Part shown: positions 27,362-36,909 of the stretch, one piece after another
Layout: each line of letters begins with the position of its first letter
Position numbering within the stretch: the first letter of the stretch is position 1
Assembly: GCA_003963365.1 (NCBI GenBank)
Contig: RXJG01000002.1
Location: forward strand, 451,722 to 515,721
DNA from: Sphingobacteriales bacterium
GTDB taxonomy: Bacteria; Bacteroidota; Bacteroidia; Chitinophagales; Chitinophagaceae
Length of the DNA stretch: 64,000 nucleotides
Direction of reading: 5' to 3'
Notes under the pieces: generated by a model
Told to the model about the DNA's origin: nothing
What the model saw: only the letters and a program-made list of their open reading frames with translations
Databases searched by the model: none
Position numbers and translations under genes: made by a program

Positions 27362-27982
27362 ATGAAAAAAAGGCATATAATTTTATTAACCTTCCTTTTT
27401 TTTATCTCGATACATGGCTTTTGTCAAAACAATTTATTAAGCTCATATAAAACTTATTTCGATAAAGACCTCAAAAATTGGACACATACATTTAAAGATT
27501 TTAGACTCTCTGAATTTAAACTAATTGACACACTAAGATTTGAAGACCTTCCGTTCGGGAATACCGATAATTTAAAAGAGTTTTTCAAATTGTATAAACC
27601 TGCTTTGACTTTTTCAAACGACAGCAGCCGTTTTATCGACATATACAGTTATTGGCTTAATCTTGAAAAACACGGAAATAAAATTGTGGCAAATACTGAT
27701 ATTGATCAAGCTGTTTCTCTTTGTGATATTAAAAACAAAAAATGGCTACGAATTTTTTTCTGCGGTTATTCAACAAGAATCGACGAAGTTATTTGGACGA
27801 GCAAAACGACTTTTATTCTGGCAGGATCGGAAATGAGTGAGGGGGATAAATTCAACCCTAAAATTTTAATCGGTGATATAAAAAACAGAATGTTCTTGAT
27901 TTATAAAGATGACTTGTGCATAAGTAATAAAATTGGTTATTCTTCCCCCAAATTAAAGCGATTAAATGTTCATGATGAATAG
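27362..27982 (+). CDS. hypothetical secreted protein
   Basis: Signal peptide MKKRHIILLTFLFFISIHGFCQ; 206 aa. Confidence 0.65.
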   Translation: MKKRHIILLTFLFFISIHGFCQNNLLSSYKTYFDKDLKNWTHTFKDFRLSEFKLIDTLRFEDLPFGNTDNLKEFFKLYKPALTFSNDSSRFIDIYSYWLNLEKHGNKIVANTDIDQAVSLCDIKNKKWLRIFFCGYSTRIDEVIWTSKTTFILAGSEMSEGDKFNPKILIGDIKNRMFLIYKDDLCISNKIGYSSPKLKRLNVHDE

Positions 27983-28030
27983 TAATAAGTCAAAGTAGTA
28001 AACAGAATATTATGTTAGCATTCTAAGTTT

Positions 28031-28459
28031 TTAACTACTATGATCCTTCACAATCACCCACTTATTCTTAACCTTCTGAAACAATAAAGTAAAATATCCT
28101 TCCGCATCACCAATGCTTCTACTTAAATGCCATTTGCCGGTAACAAAAAAGTAGACAGGGGATAAACGTTTTACTTCAAGCAGGTTAAAGTTTAGTTTGC
28201 CCATTGCTGCGGTGTCAGGATATCCTTTTTTATAACTGTTCAAGGTGTTTTGCCAGCCGTAGGTTATTCCATGACTGCCAATAAACATTACCGAATCACT
28301 TTTCCAGTATGTTTGCATGAAGGCTTCCAGGTTTCCTTCGTTCCAGTATTTTACCTGCTCATTCATTACTGTTCTTATGGCTGTTTCTGCAGTTGATTGG
28401 CTGTAAGATAATAGTGGAACGAGGCCGCTAAGGAGGCAGGCCATCAAAATTTTCTTCAT
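28031..28459 (-). CDS. SnoaL/DUF4440-like NTF2-fold secreted protein
   Basis: TAIRTVMNEQVKYWNEGNLEAFMQTYWKSDSVMFIGSHGITYGWQNTLNSYKKGYPD...GKWHLSR...FTLLFQKVKNKWVIVKDHSS. Confidence 0.85.
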   Translation of the reverse strand: MKKILMACLLSGLVPLLSYSQSTAETAIRTVMNEQVKYWNEGNLEAFMQTYWKSDSVMFIGSHGITYGWQNTLNSYKKGYPDTAAMGKLNFNLLEVKRLSPVYFFVTGKWHLSRSIGDAEGYFTLLFQKVKNKWVIVKDHSS

Positions 28460-28603
28460 GCTGTTTTTCTTTCAATTTACAACTATGAGTTGTTATGAGG
28501 ATAACTAATTGACGTTAGTCTTAATTCTCACTAAAAATTTGTGGACAATTGATGGAGGTTCCCATTTGATATTTTCGTTTCTTTGCAAAATCTCTTTTAA
28601 AAA

Positions 28604-29707
28604 ATGTCCACACCTCAACAAACCGCCATACTCGTTCTGGAAGATGGCAATGTTTTTTTCGGTAAAGCTTTTGGAAAAATTGGTACTACTTCCGGTGAAT
28701 TGTGTTTTAATACCGGCATGACTGGTTACCAGGAAGTGTTTACTGATCCCAGCTATTATGGCCAGGTGATCATTATGAACAATGTACACATCGGCAACTA
28801 TGGAACGTATGCCAAAGATGTGGAAAGCAAGAGTGTAAAGATACGTGGATTGATTGGCCGTAACCTTGAAGAAAAATATAGCCGTTATTTCGCTGATAAA
28901 TCATTACAGCAATACCTGGAAGAACAAAATATTGTAGCGATTGAAGATGTAGATACAAGAGCATTGGTGGCACATGTACGTACCAAAGGTGCAATGAACT
29001 GTATCATTTCTTCTGAGATCACTGATGTAGCTCAGCTGAAAGCCGAGTTAGCTAAAGTGCCTTCCATGGATGGATTGGAATTAGCCAGTATTGTCAGCAC
29101 AAAAGAAGCTTATACATTAGGTGATGAAAATTCTCCCATAAGAATCGCTGTGCTTGATTATGGCACTAAAGAACATATCATTCAATGCATGGTTGAGAGA
29201 GGAGCATATGTAAAAGTGTTCCCAGCCAAAACAAGTATTGAAGAACTGAAAGCATTTAATCCCAAAGGATATTTTATCTCTAACGGTCCCGGTGATCCGG
29301 CAGCAATGGATTATGCCATCAAAACAGTGAAAGATGTATTGAAGGAAAACAAACCCACCTTTGGAATTTGTTTGGGGCACCAGTTACTGGCATTGGCCAA
29401 TGGTATTCCCACTTTCAAAATGCATCATGGGCATCGTGGATTAAATCACCCGGTTAAGAATTTACAAACCGGTTTGTGTGAGATCACCACACAGAATCAT
29501 GGTTTTGCTGTGGATAGTGAAGCGGTTCGTAAAGCGGCGAATGTTGAAGTAACGCATCTAAATCTGAATGATCAAAGCATAGAAGGGATTAAATTGAAAG
29601 ATAAACCGGCTTTCTCTGTTCAGTATCATCCTGAGAGCACACCCGGTCCACATGACAGCCGTTATTTGTTTGATGATTTTATAGGAATGATAAACCCCAA
29701 CTCTTAA
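28604..29707 (+). CDS. carA: carbamoyl-phosphate synthase small subunit
   Basis: AILVLEDGNVFFGKAFG...GELCFNTGMTGYQEVFTDPSYYGQ; FGICLGHQLLALANG; VQYHPESTPGPHDSRYLF. Confidence 0.97.
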   Translation: MSTPQQTAILVLEDGNVFFGKAFGKIGTTSGELCFNTGMTGYQEVFTDPSYYGQVIIMNNVHIGNYGTYAKDVESKSVKIRGLIGRNLEEKYSRYFADKSLQQYLEEQNIVAIEDVDTRALVAHVRTKGAMNCIISSEITDVAQLKAELAKVPSMDGLELASIVSTKEAYTLGDENSPIRIAVLDYGTKEHIIQCMVERGAYVKVFPAKTSIEELKAFNPKGYFISNGPGDPAAMDYAIKTVKDVLKENKPTFGICLGHQLLALANGIPTFKMHHGHRGLNHPVKNLQTGLCEITTQNHGFAVDSEAVRKAANVEVTHLNLNDQSIEGIKLKDKPAFSVQYHPESTPGPHDSRYLFDDFIGMINPNS

Positions 29708-29776
29708 AGGAGCTTTAACTTTTTCTTTCCAATAAAACTGCCGCTACCGCATTTATATTTGTGTATTCATGACGGG

Positions 29777-30763
29777 ATGAAGCAAACTTTAATAATCATT
29801 TATATTATTTGTTCTTTTGCTTTCACTGCACAGTCACAGCAGGAGAATAAGTATTTCAAAGTAGATGAGTTTGTAAAAAACTATCCGCAAAGAATCAATA
29901 ACCAGCAGGATTTAGATCAGTTTATTGACGCCGTGAATAAGAAGTTCAATTCACCAACCGATAAAGTAAGAGCAGCTTTCTATTGGATATCAGAAAACAT
30001 CAGTTATAATTACAAAGCGGTTAATGATCGTTCTTACAGAACAAAAGATATTACTTCTCTTATTCAATCCGGTGAAGCATTGTGCAGTGGTTATTCTAAT
30101 TTAATGGAATATTTCTGTAAAAAGTTTGGAATAGAATGTGTAACGATTGATGGCACCGGAAGAAGTTTGTATTCAGATGTAGTGTTGAATCCACAGAAGC
30201 TGAGTGCAGATCATAGCTGGAATGCTGTAAAACTGAATGGTGAATGGAGACTGATTGATGCAACATGGGGGAGTGGTTATACGGATTACACATCTGGGCA
30301 ATATCATAAAAGCCGTAATGAAAAATATTTCCTGGCAGATCCGGCTTTTTTTATTTATAAACATCTTCCGTTAAAACCTGAATGGCAATTACTGGATTCA
30401 TCTGTATCAGCTGCACAATTTTGCAACTGGCCATTTATTGATGAGGGATATACAGCGAATAATATTACTAAAGTTTATCCCTTTCAATTATACATTGACC
30501 GTAAGGCTGGTGATACCGTGCAGTTTAAGTTTTATACCAGCAAACAGTTTAGTCACATTGCCCTGGAAAGTTTGGATAACCAGGTAGTGGAAAGAGAAAG
30601 ACTGAATGCAGGGAATGGTTATTACAGTTATACGTTTCGTCCCGGGAAAGTGGGCGAGTACGATTTGAGAGTCTCCTTGTTTTATATAGATGAGAAAGCC
30701 CGTTACAGTTATATTACGTATACGCCGGCACTTATTTACCGGTTACGGGTAAAAGCCAAATAG
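29777..30763 (+). CDS. transglutaminase-like secreted protein
   Basis: KVRAAFYWISENISYNYKA...SGEALCSGYSNLMEYFCKKFGIECVTIDG...HSWNAVKLNGEWRLIDATWGSGY Cys-His-Asp triad context; ATG at 29777. Confidence 0.85.
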   Translation: MKQTLIIIYIICSFAFTAQSQQENKYFKVDEFVKNYPQRINNQQDLDQFIDAVNKKFNSPTDKVRAAFYWISENISYNYKAVNDRSYRTKDITSLIQSGEALCSGYSNLMEYFCKKFGIECVTIDGTGRSLYSDVVLNPQKLSADHSWNAVKLNGEWRLIDATWGSGYTDYTSGQYHKSRNEKYFLADPAFFIYKHLPLKPEWQLLDSSVSAAQFCNWPFIDEGYTANNITKVYPFQLYIDRKAGDTVQFKFYTSKQFSHIALESLDNQVVERERLNAGNGYYSYTFRPGKVGEYDLRVSLFYIDEKARYSYITYTPALIYRLRVKAK

Positions 30764-30790
30764 AATCTTCTTATTCTGTATATTAGTGCT

Positions 30791-31210
30791 ATGAAAATAG
30801 CAATCATTAATGGTCCTAATTTGAATTTGCTTGGCAAAAGAGAACCGGATGTTTATGGCAACCAATCATTTGAAGAATATTTAAATAAACTGAAAGCTAA
30901 ATTTCCCAATGTAAATTTTACTTACTATCAAAGTAACGTAGAAGGGGAATTAATAAATGAAATTCAAAGAGTGGGTTTTGAGTATGATGGTATTGTGTTG
31001 AATCCCGGTGGCTATACCCATACTTCCGTTGCTATTGGTGATGCTATTGCTGCTATTAAAACTCCGGTGGTGGAAGTACATATTTCTAATGTGAATGCAA
31101 GAGAGGAGTTTCGTAAAATATCCCATGTAAGTGCTAAGGCTGCAGGAAGTATTATTGGGCTGGGGTTAAAAGGATATGAGTTAGCTGTTCAATACCTGCT
31201 GGAAAAATAG
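30791..31210 (+). CDS. aroQ: 3-dehydroquinate dehydratase type II
   Basis: MKIAIINGPNLNLLGKREPDVYGNQSFEEYL...YYQSNVEGELIN...LNPGGYTHTSVAIGDAI...VEVHISNVNAREEFR. Confidence 0.97.
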   Translation: MKIAIINGPNLNLLGKREPDVYGNQSFEEYLNKLKAKFPNVNFTYYQSNVEGELINEIQRVGFEYDGIVLNPGGYTHTSVAIGDAIAAIKTPVVEVHISNVNAREEFRKISHVSAKAAGSIIGLGLKGYELAVQYLLEK

Positions 31211-31218
31211 ATTATCTC

Positions 31219-32775
31219 TTACGAATTCTTCTGCCGTATTCCATATATCTTTTTCAGGTCAGGTTTAAAGAAAAGCTGAATGGATTTATCCTGTAACAAA
31301 TCATAATTAGTATGGAAGTAATGGTTGAATAAAAGTCTGAAAGTATTAACCGGGCTTACACCATCATAATAGTTTGTATAGTTTTCATCGGGCAAATAAA
31401 CAGCATTCAAATTTTCAAAAGCTTTTTCCTCAAAATTTTCTTCGCCCGGCCATGATTTAAAACCATGATCTCCCTGTAGTATGATTACGGCTTTGTTTTT
31501 ACTGTTAGCTTTAATATAATTCACTAAATCAATTAATATTTTACTGGCATATTTTGCCTGGTCAAGGTACCGGAGTTTGATATCCATATATCCAAAAGAA
31601 CGTGGGTTCCCCATTGAATCATAAATAAACGGGTCATGCGGTAACATAAAGTGGAAGTAAAAGAAATCTTTTTTAGCAGGATCCTGTGCCCGTACTGCGT
31701 CTTTAGCATCGGCCAGAGTTTTTTTAACATAAGGGTCTCTTATGTTAAACGTTTCCACATGGGCTAAAGAATCTCTTTTCCGCTGGTTACGAACAAACGG
31801 GTTGGATAAATTCCAGCCAATATCCCTCATGGTTCTGCCAAACAATGTTTCGTCGGAAATAAAAAGATCAGTCAGTTTGTCAAAATATATTCCATTATAG
31901 GCCGGATGATTCTTCATATCGAAGATGGAATAATTATGAAAAATGTATCCCTGCTTTTCAAAAATATTCACCACCGCATTATTAAATAATGTGTATTGGC
32001 CACGGGCCAGATCTATGGCACCGGCTTCTGTATAACCGGGTGGCAGGTTGAGGTATTGCATTTCCATTGTACAGGGCAATGAAAAAGTAGTGAAAGAATA
32101 GTTGCTGTGTGATTTTTCCGAAACAAAAAAATGGTTATCCCTGAAATAATTAATCAGTGTATCGTTGGAATAATTCCAGTATTGTTTCAGACATCGGCTG
32201 CTGGTAAATTCATCAAACAAAATAAAATACACATCTGGCTGCACACAGGTATCGCAGGGTGTAAAGTTTTTCACCATGGTCAATTCCGGATCACCTAAAT
32301 CGTTTTTTATATCATTTTTATTAACGATATTCTTTGTAAGAAATACTAATTCAATAATTAAATTAACACTGATTGCGATAAAAAGAAAAGTAGTGAGCCG
32401 GTTAAAACTGCGGGATGATTTTTTTAAATAGATCAGTAAAGAAAGCAGCATAATAAAAACCAGCGGCAGCATAAGTCTGTATGAACTCAACCTGCTTAGT
32501 GTATGTGACTCTGCCAAAAAATCTTTTACTGAGCCAAAACCAAAGAAATAACCTAATGCGATAAAAGAAAACAAGCAGCTTTTTACGAGGTCACGATAAT
32601 AAAACTGGGCAAAAAGAAAAACGGAAATAGTTAATGCTGTATAGGCAAAGCTGTGCCGTACCATAATATCACCGGGAATAAGCCCGTAATAGAAATTATT
32701 AACATGCAGCATGAAAAATACGGGGAGCAGTATAAAGTGAAAGTTTTTTATTTTATGGTAAAGGTTTTTCAGCAT
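31219..32775 (-). CDS. membrane sulfatase / alkaline-phosphatase-superfamily protein
   Basis: Five or so N-terminal TM segments; PDVYFILFDEFTSSRCLKQYWNY, FYFHFMLPHDPFIYD, IILQGDHGFKSW. Confidence 0.8.
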   Translation of the reverse strand: MLKNLYHKIKNFHFILLPVFFMLHVNNFYYGLIPGDIMVRHSFAYTALTISVFLFAQFYYRDLVKSCLFSFIALGYFFGFGSVKDFLAESHTLSRLSSYRLMLPLVFIMLLSLLIYLKKSSRSFNRLTTFLFIAISVNLIIELVFLTKNIVNKNDIKNDLGDPELTMVKNFTPCDTCVQPDVYFILFDEFTSSRCLKQYWNYSNDTLINYFRDNHFFVSEKSHSNYSFTTFSLPCTMEMQYLNLPPGYTEAGAIDLARGQYTLFNNAVVNIFEKQGYIFHNYSIFDMKNHPAYNGIYFDKLTDLFISDETLFGRTMRDIGWNLSNPFVRNQRKRDSLAHVETFNIRDPYVKKTLADAKDAVRAQDPAKKDFFYFHFMLPHDPFIYDSMGNPRSFGYMDIKLRYLDQAKYASKILIDLVNYIKANSKNKAVIILQGDHGFKSWPGEENFEEKAFENLNAVYLPDENYTNYYDGVSPVNTFRLLFNHYFHTNYDLLQDKSIQLFFKPDLKKIYGIRQKNS

Positions 32776-32778
32776 CAG

Positions 32779-34152
32779 TTATTTTCTTTTCATCAGGTAT
32801 AAAATCCTGTTGGTGGTTTGAATGGTTTCTTTATTCAATATTTCAAAATAAACCAAAAAACTATTTTCAAAAGTTGTTTGATCATAATTTTCAAATACAT
32901 CTTTCCGGTGGCTGAGTAATTGCTGTACTTTAGGATCACCCTTTGGTACAAACTCAATCAGCAAATATTTTGTTTTTTGGCTAAACCGTTCAGCCATCAT
33001 GGCAAAGCTGATATTAAAGCTGATGGCCAGGTGATGAACCAGGGCCAATGCCAATATAACATCTGTGTTGATCCTGTCCCAAAAACTGTTTCGTTCAGCA
33101 TTGGCCCAGCCAATAGCCGGACTGGGATTGGCCAAATCGATCACCAGCGGAAAAATATTATTTATTTTTTGTGCTTTGGTATGCAGGTACAACTCATTAA
33201 TACAGGCTGCATCAAAATCAGCAGCGATAATCTTAGTTACTTTTTCTTTTAACAGCAATGAAAATTCACCTTTATTAGCTCCTAAATCTGTAAGTGTGCT
33301 AAATGTAAGAGGCATTAAGAAATTTTTTACCAATTCCTGTTTGTGCATCAAATAGTCATTGCTCAGAATAGTTTCGTCATAATAATTGTTCCAGGTTGTT
33401 TTGGCACCGGATGCTGAAAGTTTTTTTATAAGATGGCGAAGACTTTCAATTATGTTGATTAATTGTGTGGTTGATAAATGTCTTTTGTTTTGCTGCTTAT
33501 CATCAGCTCCTTTCTTTTGCATTTTCGCCTGCAGGTGTATATGCAGGTAAAGATTCAGGTTGAATCTTGTTTTAAAAGGCAGCAGCGATGAAACAATTGG
33601 TAATGGAATTCCATTGGGAAAACTAACCAGTAATTTATTTAACTCATTACCCCGGTAATGCATCAGCAGGAGCGGAGCCAGGAAACATTCGCAAAACTGT
33701 TTATAAGCAACCCATGGTTCACCTTCTTTATGTTTTTCAAATGAAAGTGTGTCAATAAAGATAGCCTTGCTATTTAACCATTGTATATTAAAAGGAGTGG
33801 CATCTTTTAATATCATACCATAATTCAGGGCTTCTTTTTGAATATTGAGTGTAAGCAACGCAGCATCTTTCAGCTGATCAAAACTCCATTCGTATGGATA
33901 ACTTATAAAAGGTAATTGTTCGGGTTGTAAAGTTTTGAACCATTGTGATGCATCACTTTTTATAGTATCAATTTCAGTATGACGGATCAACCTGTTTTTT
34001 GAAATAAGCTTTTCATATAACCCTGAACTCACCAGCAATGAATAATCTTTGCTGCCAGCCTGGTTAACCTGGCGGTAATAAATACCTTCTGCAATAAAAA
34101 TAAATCCTGCAGGATCTTTAAACGAAGAAGGATGCGCAGGTAAATTATTCAT
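32779..34152 (-). CDS. class I SAM-dependent methyltransferase-like protein
   Basis: LTDLGANKGEFSLLLKEKVTKIIAADFDAACINELYLHTKAQKINNIFPLVIDLANPSPAIGW; VILALALVHHLAIS. Confidence 0.8.
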   Translation of the reverse strand: MNNLPAHPSSFKDPAGFIFIAEGIYYRQVNQAGSKDYSLLVSSGLYEKLISKNRLIRHTEIDTIKSDASQWFKTLQPEQLPFISYPYEWSFDQLKDAALLTLNIQKEALNYGMILKDATPFNIQWLNSKAIFIDTLSFEKHKEGEPWVAYKQFCECFLAPLLLMHYRGNELNKLLVSFPNGIPLPIVSSLLPFKTRFNLNLYLHIHLQAKMQKKGADDKQQNKRHLSTTQLINIIESLRHLIKKLSASGAKTTWNNYYDETILSNDYLMHKQELVKNFLMPLTFSTLTDLGANKGEFSLLLKEKVTKIIAADFDAACINELYLHTKAQKINNIFPLVIDLANPSPAIGWANAERNSFWDRINTDVILALALVHHLAISFNISFAMMAERFSQKTKYLLIEFVPKGDPKVQQLLSHRKDVFENYDQTTFENSFLVYFEILNKETIQTTNRILYLMKRK

Positions 34153-34330
34153 CAGTATTATCTTCTGTTGACGTTTCTTTTTTATCTCCTTTGTAAAAGA
34201 AAGATTTTATTCTCCACCAGATGGTTTTAAAATAAACTGCCACCCCCACAATAGCAGCAATAATCACCTGCAGTAAGTAACTGGTGCTGCCCGGGTCAAC
34301 ATAAAGAAGCATCATTTTCATAAGCGTCAA
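34145..34330 (-). CDS. small single-TM protein with YVDPGS motif
   Basis: MKMMLLYVDPGSTSYLLQVIIAAIVGVAVYFKTIWWRIKSFFYKGDKK; overlaps both neighbours. Confidence 0.7.
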   Translation of the reverse strand: MTLMKMMLLYVDPGSTSYLLQVIIAAIVGVAVYFKTIWWRIKSFFYKGDKKETSTEDNTDE

Positions 34331-35433
34331 AGGTAACTTAAATTCGTTTTTGGTGAAACAGTAAGCAGTGTTTCATAAATAAGCTTTATAGTGTTTTCAA
34401 TATCATCTTTATGCAGCATTTCTACCGTGGTATGCATATAACGCAGCGGGATTGAAATTAATACAGAAGGGCACCCGTCATTCGCATACGCAAAAGAATC
34501 GGTATCGGTGCCGGTACTGCGGCTTAATGCTCTCCATTGTACCGGTATTCTTGATTTTTTAGCTACTTCTTCCACCATGTTCAGTAATTTATTATGAACG
34601 GCCGGGGCTGTGGCTAATGATGGACCTTTACCACAAGTAATATCGCCTTCCACGGTTTTGCTGATCATGGGTGTGGAAGTATCATGTGTAACATCCGTAA
34701 CAATAGCGATATTGGGTTTAATTCTGCGGGCAATCATTTCAGCGCCACGCAGGCCAATTTCTTCCTGTACGGCATTTACCACATATAATGAATAAGGAAG
34801 TTTCTTTTTGTTTTCATGTATTAATCTTGCTACTTCGGCAATCATAAATCCACCGATGCGATTATCAAAAGCACGGGCTATATAATTGCCGTAAGCCAGT
34901 TCTTCAAAACCATCTTCATACGTAACTACCGCACCTACATGTATGCCTAAGCTTTCCACTTCTTTTTTGGAACGGGCGCCGCAATCCAGCCAAAGATTAT
35001 CTACTTTAGGACTGGTTTCTTTTTCACCGCCCATCCGGGTATGTATAGCCGGCCATCCAAACACAGCTTTTACCATTCCCTTTTTGCCATGTATCAATAC
35101 TCTTTTTGATGGAGCAATCTGGTGATCCACCCCACCATTTCTTTTCAAATAAATTAAACCCTCGCTGGTAATATAATTTACAAACCAGCTGATCTCGTCG
35201 GCATGTGCTTCTATCACTACTTTAAAAGGCTGATTGGGGTTGATGATGCCCGCCACACTTCCATAAGGATCTACAATATGTGAATGGATATAGGGCTTTA
35301 TATACTCTAACCATACTTTTTGCCCGGTGCTTTCAAAACCAACCGGAGAATGTGTGTTATGGTAATTTTTTAAGAAGTCGAGTGATTTTTCTGTAAGAAT
35401 TGATTTCTTTTTTGCTGCGCTTGCTTTTGCCAT
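34327..35433 (-). CDS. M42-family (FrvX-like) aminopeptidase/endoglucanase
   Basis: KVVIEAHADEISWFVNYITSEGLIYLKRNGGVDHQIAPSKRVLIHGKKG; RAFDNRIGGFMIAEVAR; VVNAVQEEIGLRGAEMIARR; TDSFAYANDGCPSVLISIPLRYMHTTVEM. Confidence 0.93.
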   Translation of the reverse strand: MAKASAAKKKSILTEKSLDFLKNYHNTHSPVGFESTGQKVWLEYIKPYIHSHIVDPYGSVAGIINPNQPFKVVIEAHADEISWFVNYITSEGLIYLKRNGGVDHQIAPSKRVLIHGKKGMVKAVFGWPAIHTRMGGEKETSPKVDNLWLDCGARSKKEVESLGIHVGAVVTYEDGFEELAYGNYIARAFDNRIGGFMIAEVARLIHENKKKLPYSLYVVNAVQEEIGLRGAEMIARRIKPNIAIVTDVTHDTSTPMISKTVEGDITCGKGPSLATAPAVHNKLLNMVEEVAKKSRIPVQWRALSRSTGTDTDSFAYANDGCPSVLISIPLRYMHTTVEMLHKDDIENTIKLIYETLLTVSPKTNLSYL

Positions 35434-35477
35434 AAAATATAGTATTTACTAAAAAAACAAACCTACTGTAAAATAGC

Positions 35478-36341
35478 TTACGGCCAAAGAAATGATGACC
35501 ACTGTTGAAATGAGGTTAATAAAAAGGAAAGGAACATCAGGCCATCTATAATAAAATAATACAGGTAATCATTTTTGCTTTGTTTAGCTTTTTTAAAAAA
35601 TAAGGTGGCAATTAGCAGCGGTATGCAAAGTAAGATGCCCTTTAATAAGGCATTAGCATTACCTGCAAATAAAACTGCCATTACTATACCGATGGTAACC
35701 GACAGGTAAAAAAGTATGGTAATACCATTATCACTTAAAATGGTAATGAGGGAGCGGATACCCTGTTTAATATCTTCTTTACGATCCCTGTAATCAAACA
35801 ATATGCAAAGCGCATAGATAAAGAAATACCGGTGAATAATGAATGCTATGGTATGAAGATTAAACGGTTGATTGGTGATGATCAGTGGAAGAATGGTGGT
35901 AACATATGTCCAGGCAAGGGCCAGGTAGATTGTTTTGGCAATTGCAATTTTTCTTAAAAGCATACTGAGTTTACCCGGTACTTTAGGGGCAGTGTAAAGT
36001 GCCGCCAGCAAAATGCCTGTTAGCAAAGCTATCCGGTATTGATCAAGAAAATAAAATGAAATGACGGATAGTATACCTCCAAAAACTGCCAGTGGGAGTA
36101 AGAGATACTGGTGCTGGTGTGTCCATTCATAACGTACCGACTGCGCATGATTTATTTTTGTATCAGTAAAATACCAGTGCAAATTATAACTGGTTACGGT
36201 GCCCCCGGCTGTAAAAAGAAAATAAAAGGGATTTAGTTGGTGGAGCTGAAATAAATCAGCCGTTTGAGCAACCATTGCCAATGCACACAGCATAATAAAT
36301 ACAGAACTGAAAAGGAAGGCATTTAAGATTCTTGTAAGCAC
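35478..36341 (-). CDS. UbiA-like membrane protein
   Basis: Multiple TM helices; FDYRDRKEDIKQGIRSL resembles the second Asp-rich motif of UbiA prenyltransferases. Confidence 0.6.
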   Translation of the reverse strand: MLTRILNAFLFSSVFIMLCALAMVAQTADLFQLHQLNPFYFLFTAGGTVTSYNLHWYFTDTKINHAQSVRYEWTHQHQYLLLPLAVFGGILSVISFYFLDQYRIALLTGILLAALYTAPKVPGKLSMLLRKIAIAKTIYLALAWTYVTTILPLIITNQPFNLHTIAFIIHRYFFIYALCILFDYRDRKEDIKQGIRSLITILSDNGITILFYLSVTIGIVMAVLFAGNANALLKGILLCIPLLIATLFFKKAKQSKNDYLYYFIIDGLMFLSFLLTSFQQWSSFLWP

Positions 36342-36411
36342 CGGTAATAATTAATTCTTTGCCAGGAAAAATAATGGTGCAAAAATAATTAAGTTAAACA
36401 GTAAGCTATTT

Positions 36412-36861
36412 TTATTTCTTCAGTAAAATTTTAGACGATTCAACATAATCGCTTTTGTTACCGGCACGGTCTTTAATGATTATACCAAATGAGGCTTCTG
36501 TATCATTTAACACTCCGGGCAAATTAGCATAGTCAGAACTTGACGAGTTGTAAAGAAAGGTGATATCAAGTTCTCCCTTTTTTAAAGAAGCAGGTAACCC
36601 GAAATTGGCAAAAGTATATTTTATTGTATCGGTGGTTGGTGGGTTTATATTATCATTTCGTTTTAAAACGAGGATAACAGAATCTCCTATGTCTCCCTCT
36701 TTATCAGTAAAGGTTGCTTTTACTTTTATCAGGTTTCCTGTATTAACAACAGCGGGAGTGATCGATTTAATTTTCACCTGGGGTTTGGTACTAACACTAT
36801 CTTTTTTGCAGGCTGTTATTGCCATAACCGTCAATATAATCAGCAATACCTTTGTCTTCAT
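36412..36861 (-). CDS. hypothetical lipoprotein
   Basis: MKTKVLLIILTVMAITACKKDS lipobox; KVKATFTDKEGDIGDSV. Confidence 0.7.
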   Translation of the reverse strand: MKTKVLLIILTVMAITACKKDSVSTKPQVKIKSITPAVVNTGNLIKVKATFTDKEGDIGDSVILVLKRNDNINPPTTDTIKYTFANFGLPASLKKGELDITFLYNSSSSDYANLPGVLNDTEASFGIIIKDRAGNKSDYVESSKILLKK

Positions 36862-36909
36862 TTCGTAGGTTTGTTGTCAAATTTAATTAAAAAAGAGTAT
36901 CCGCTTTAA

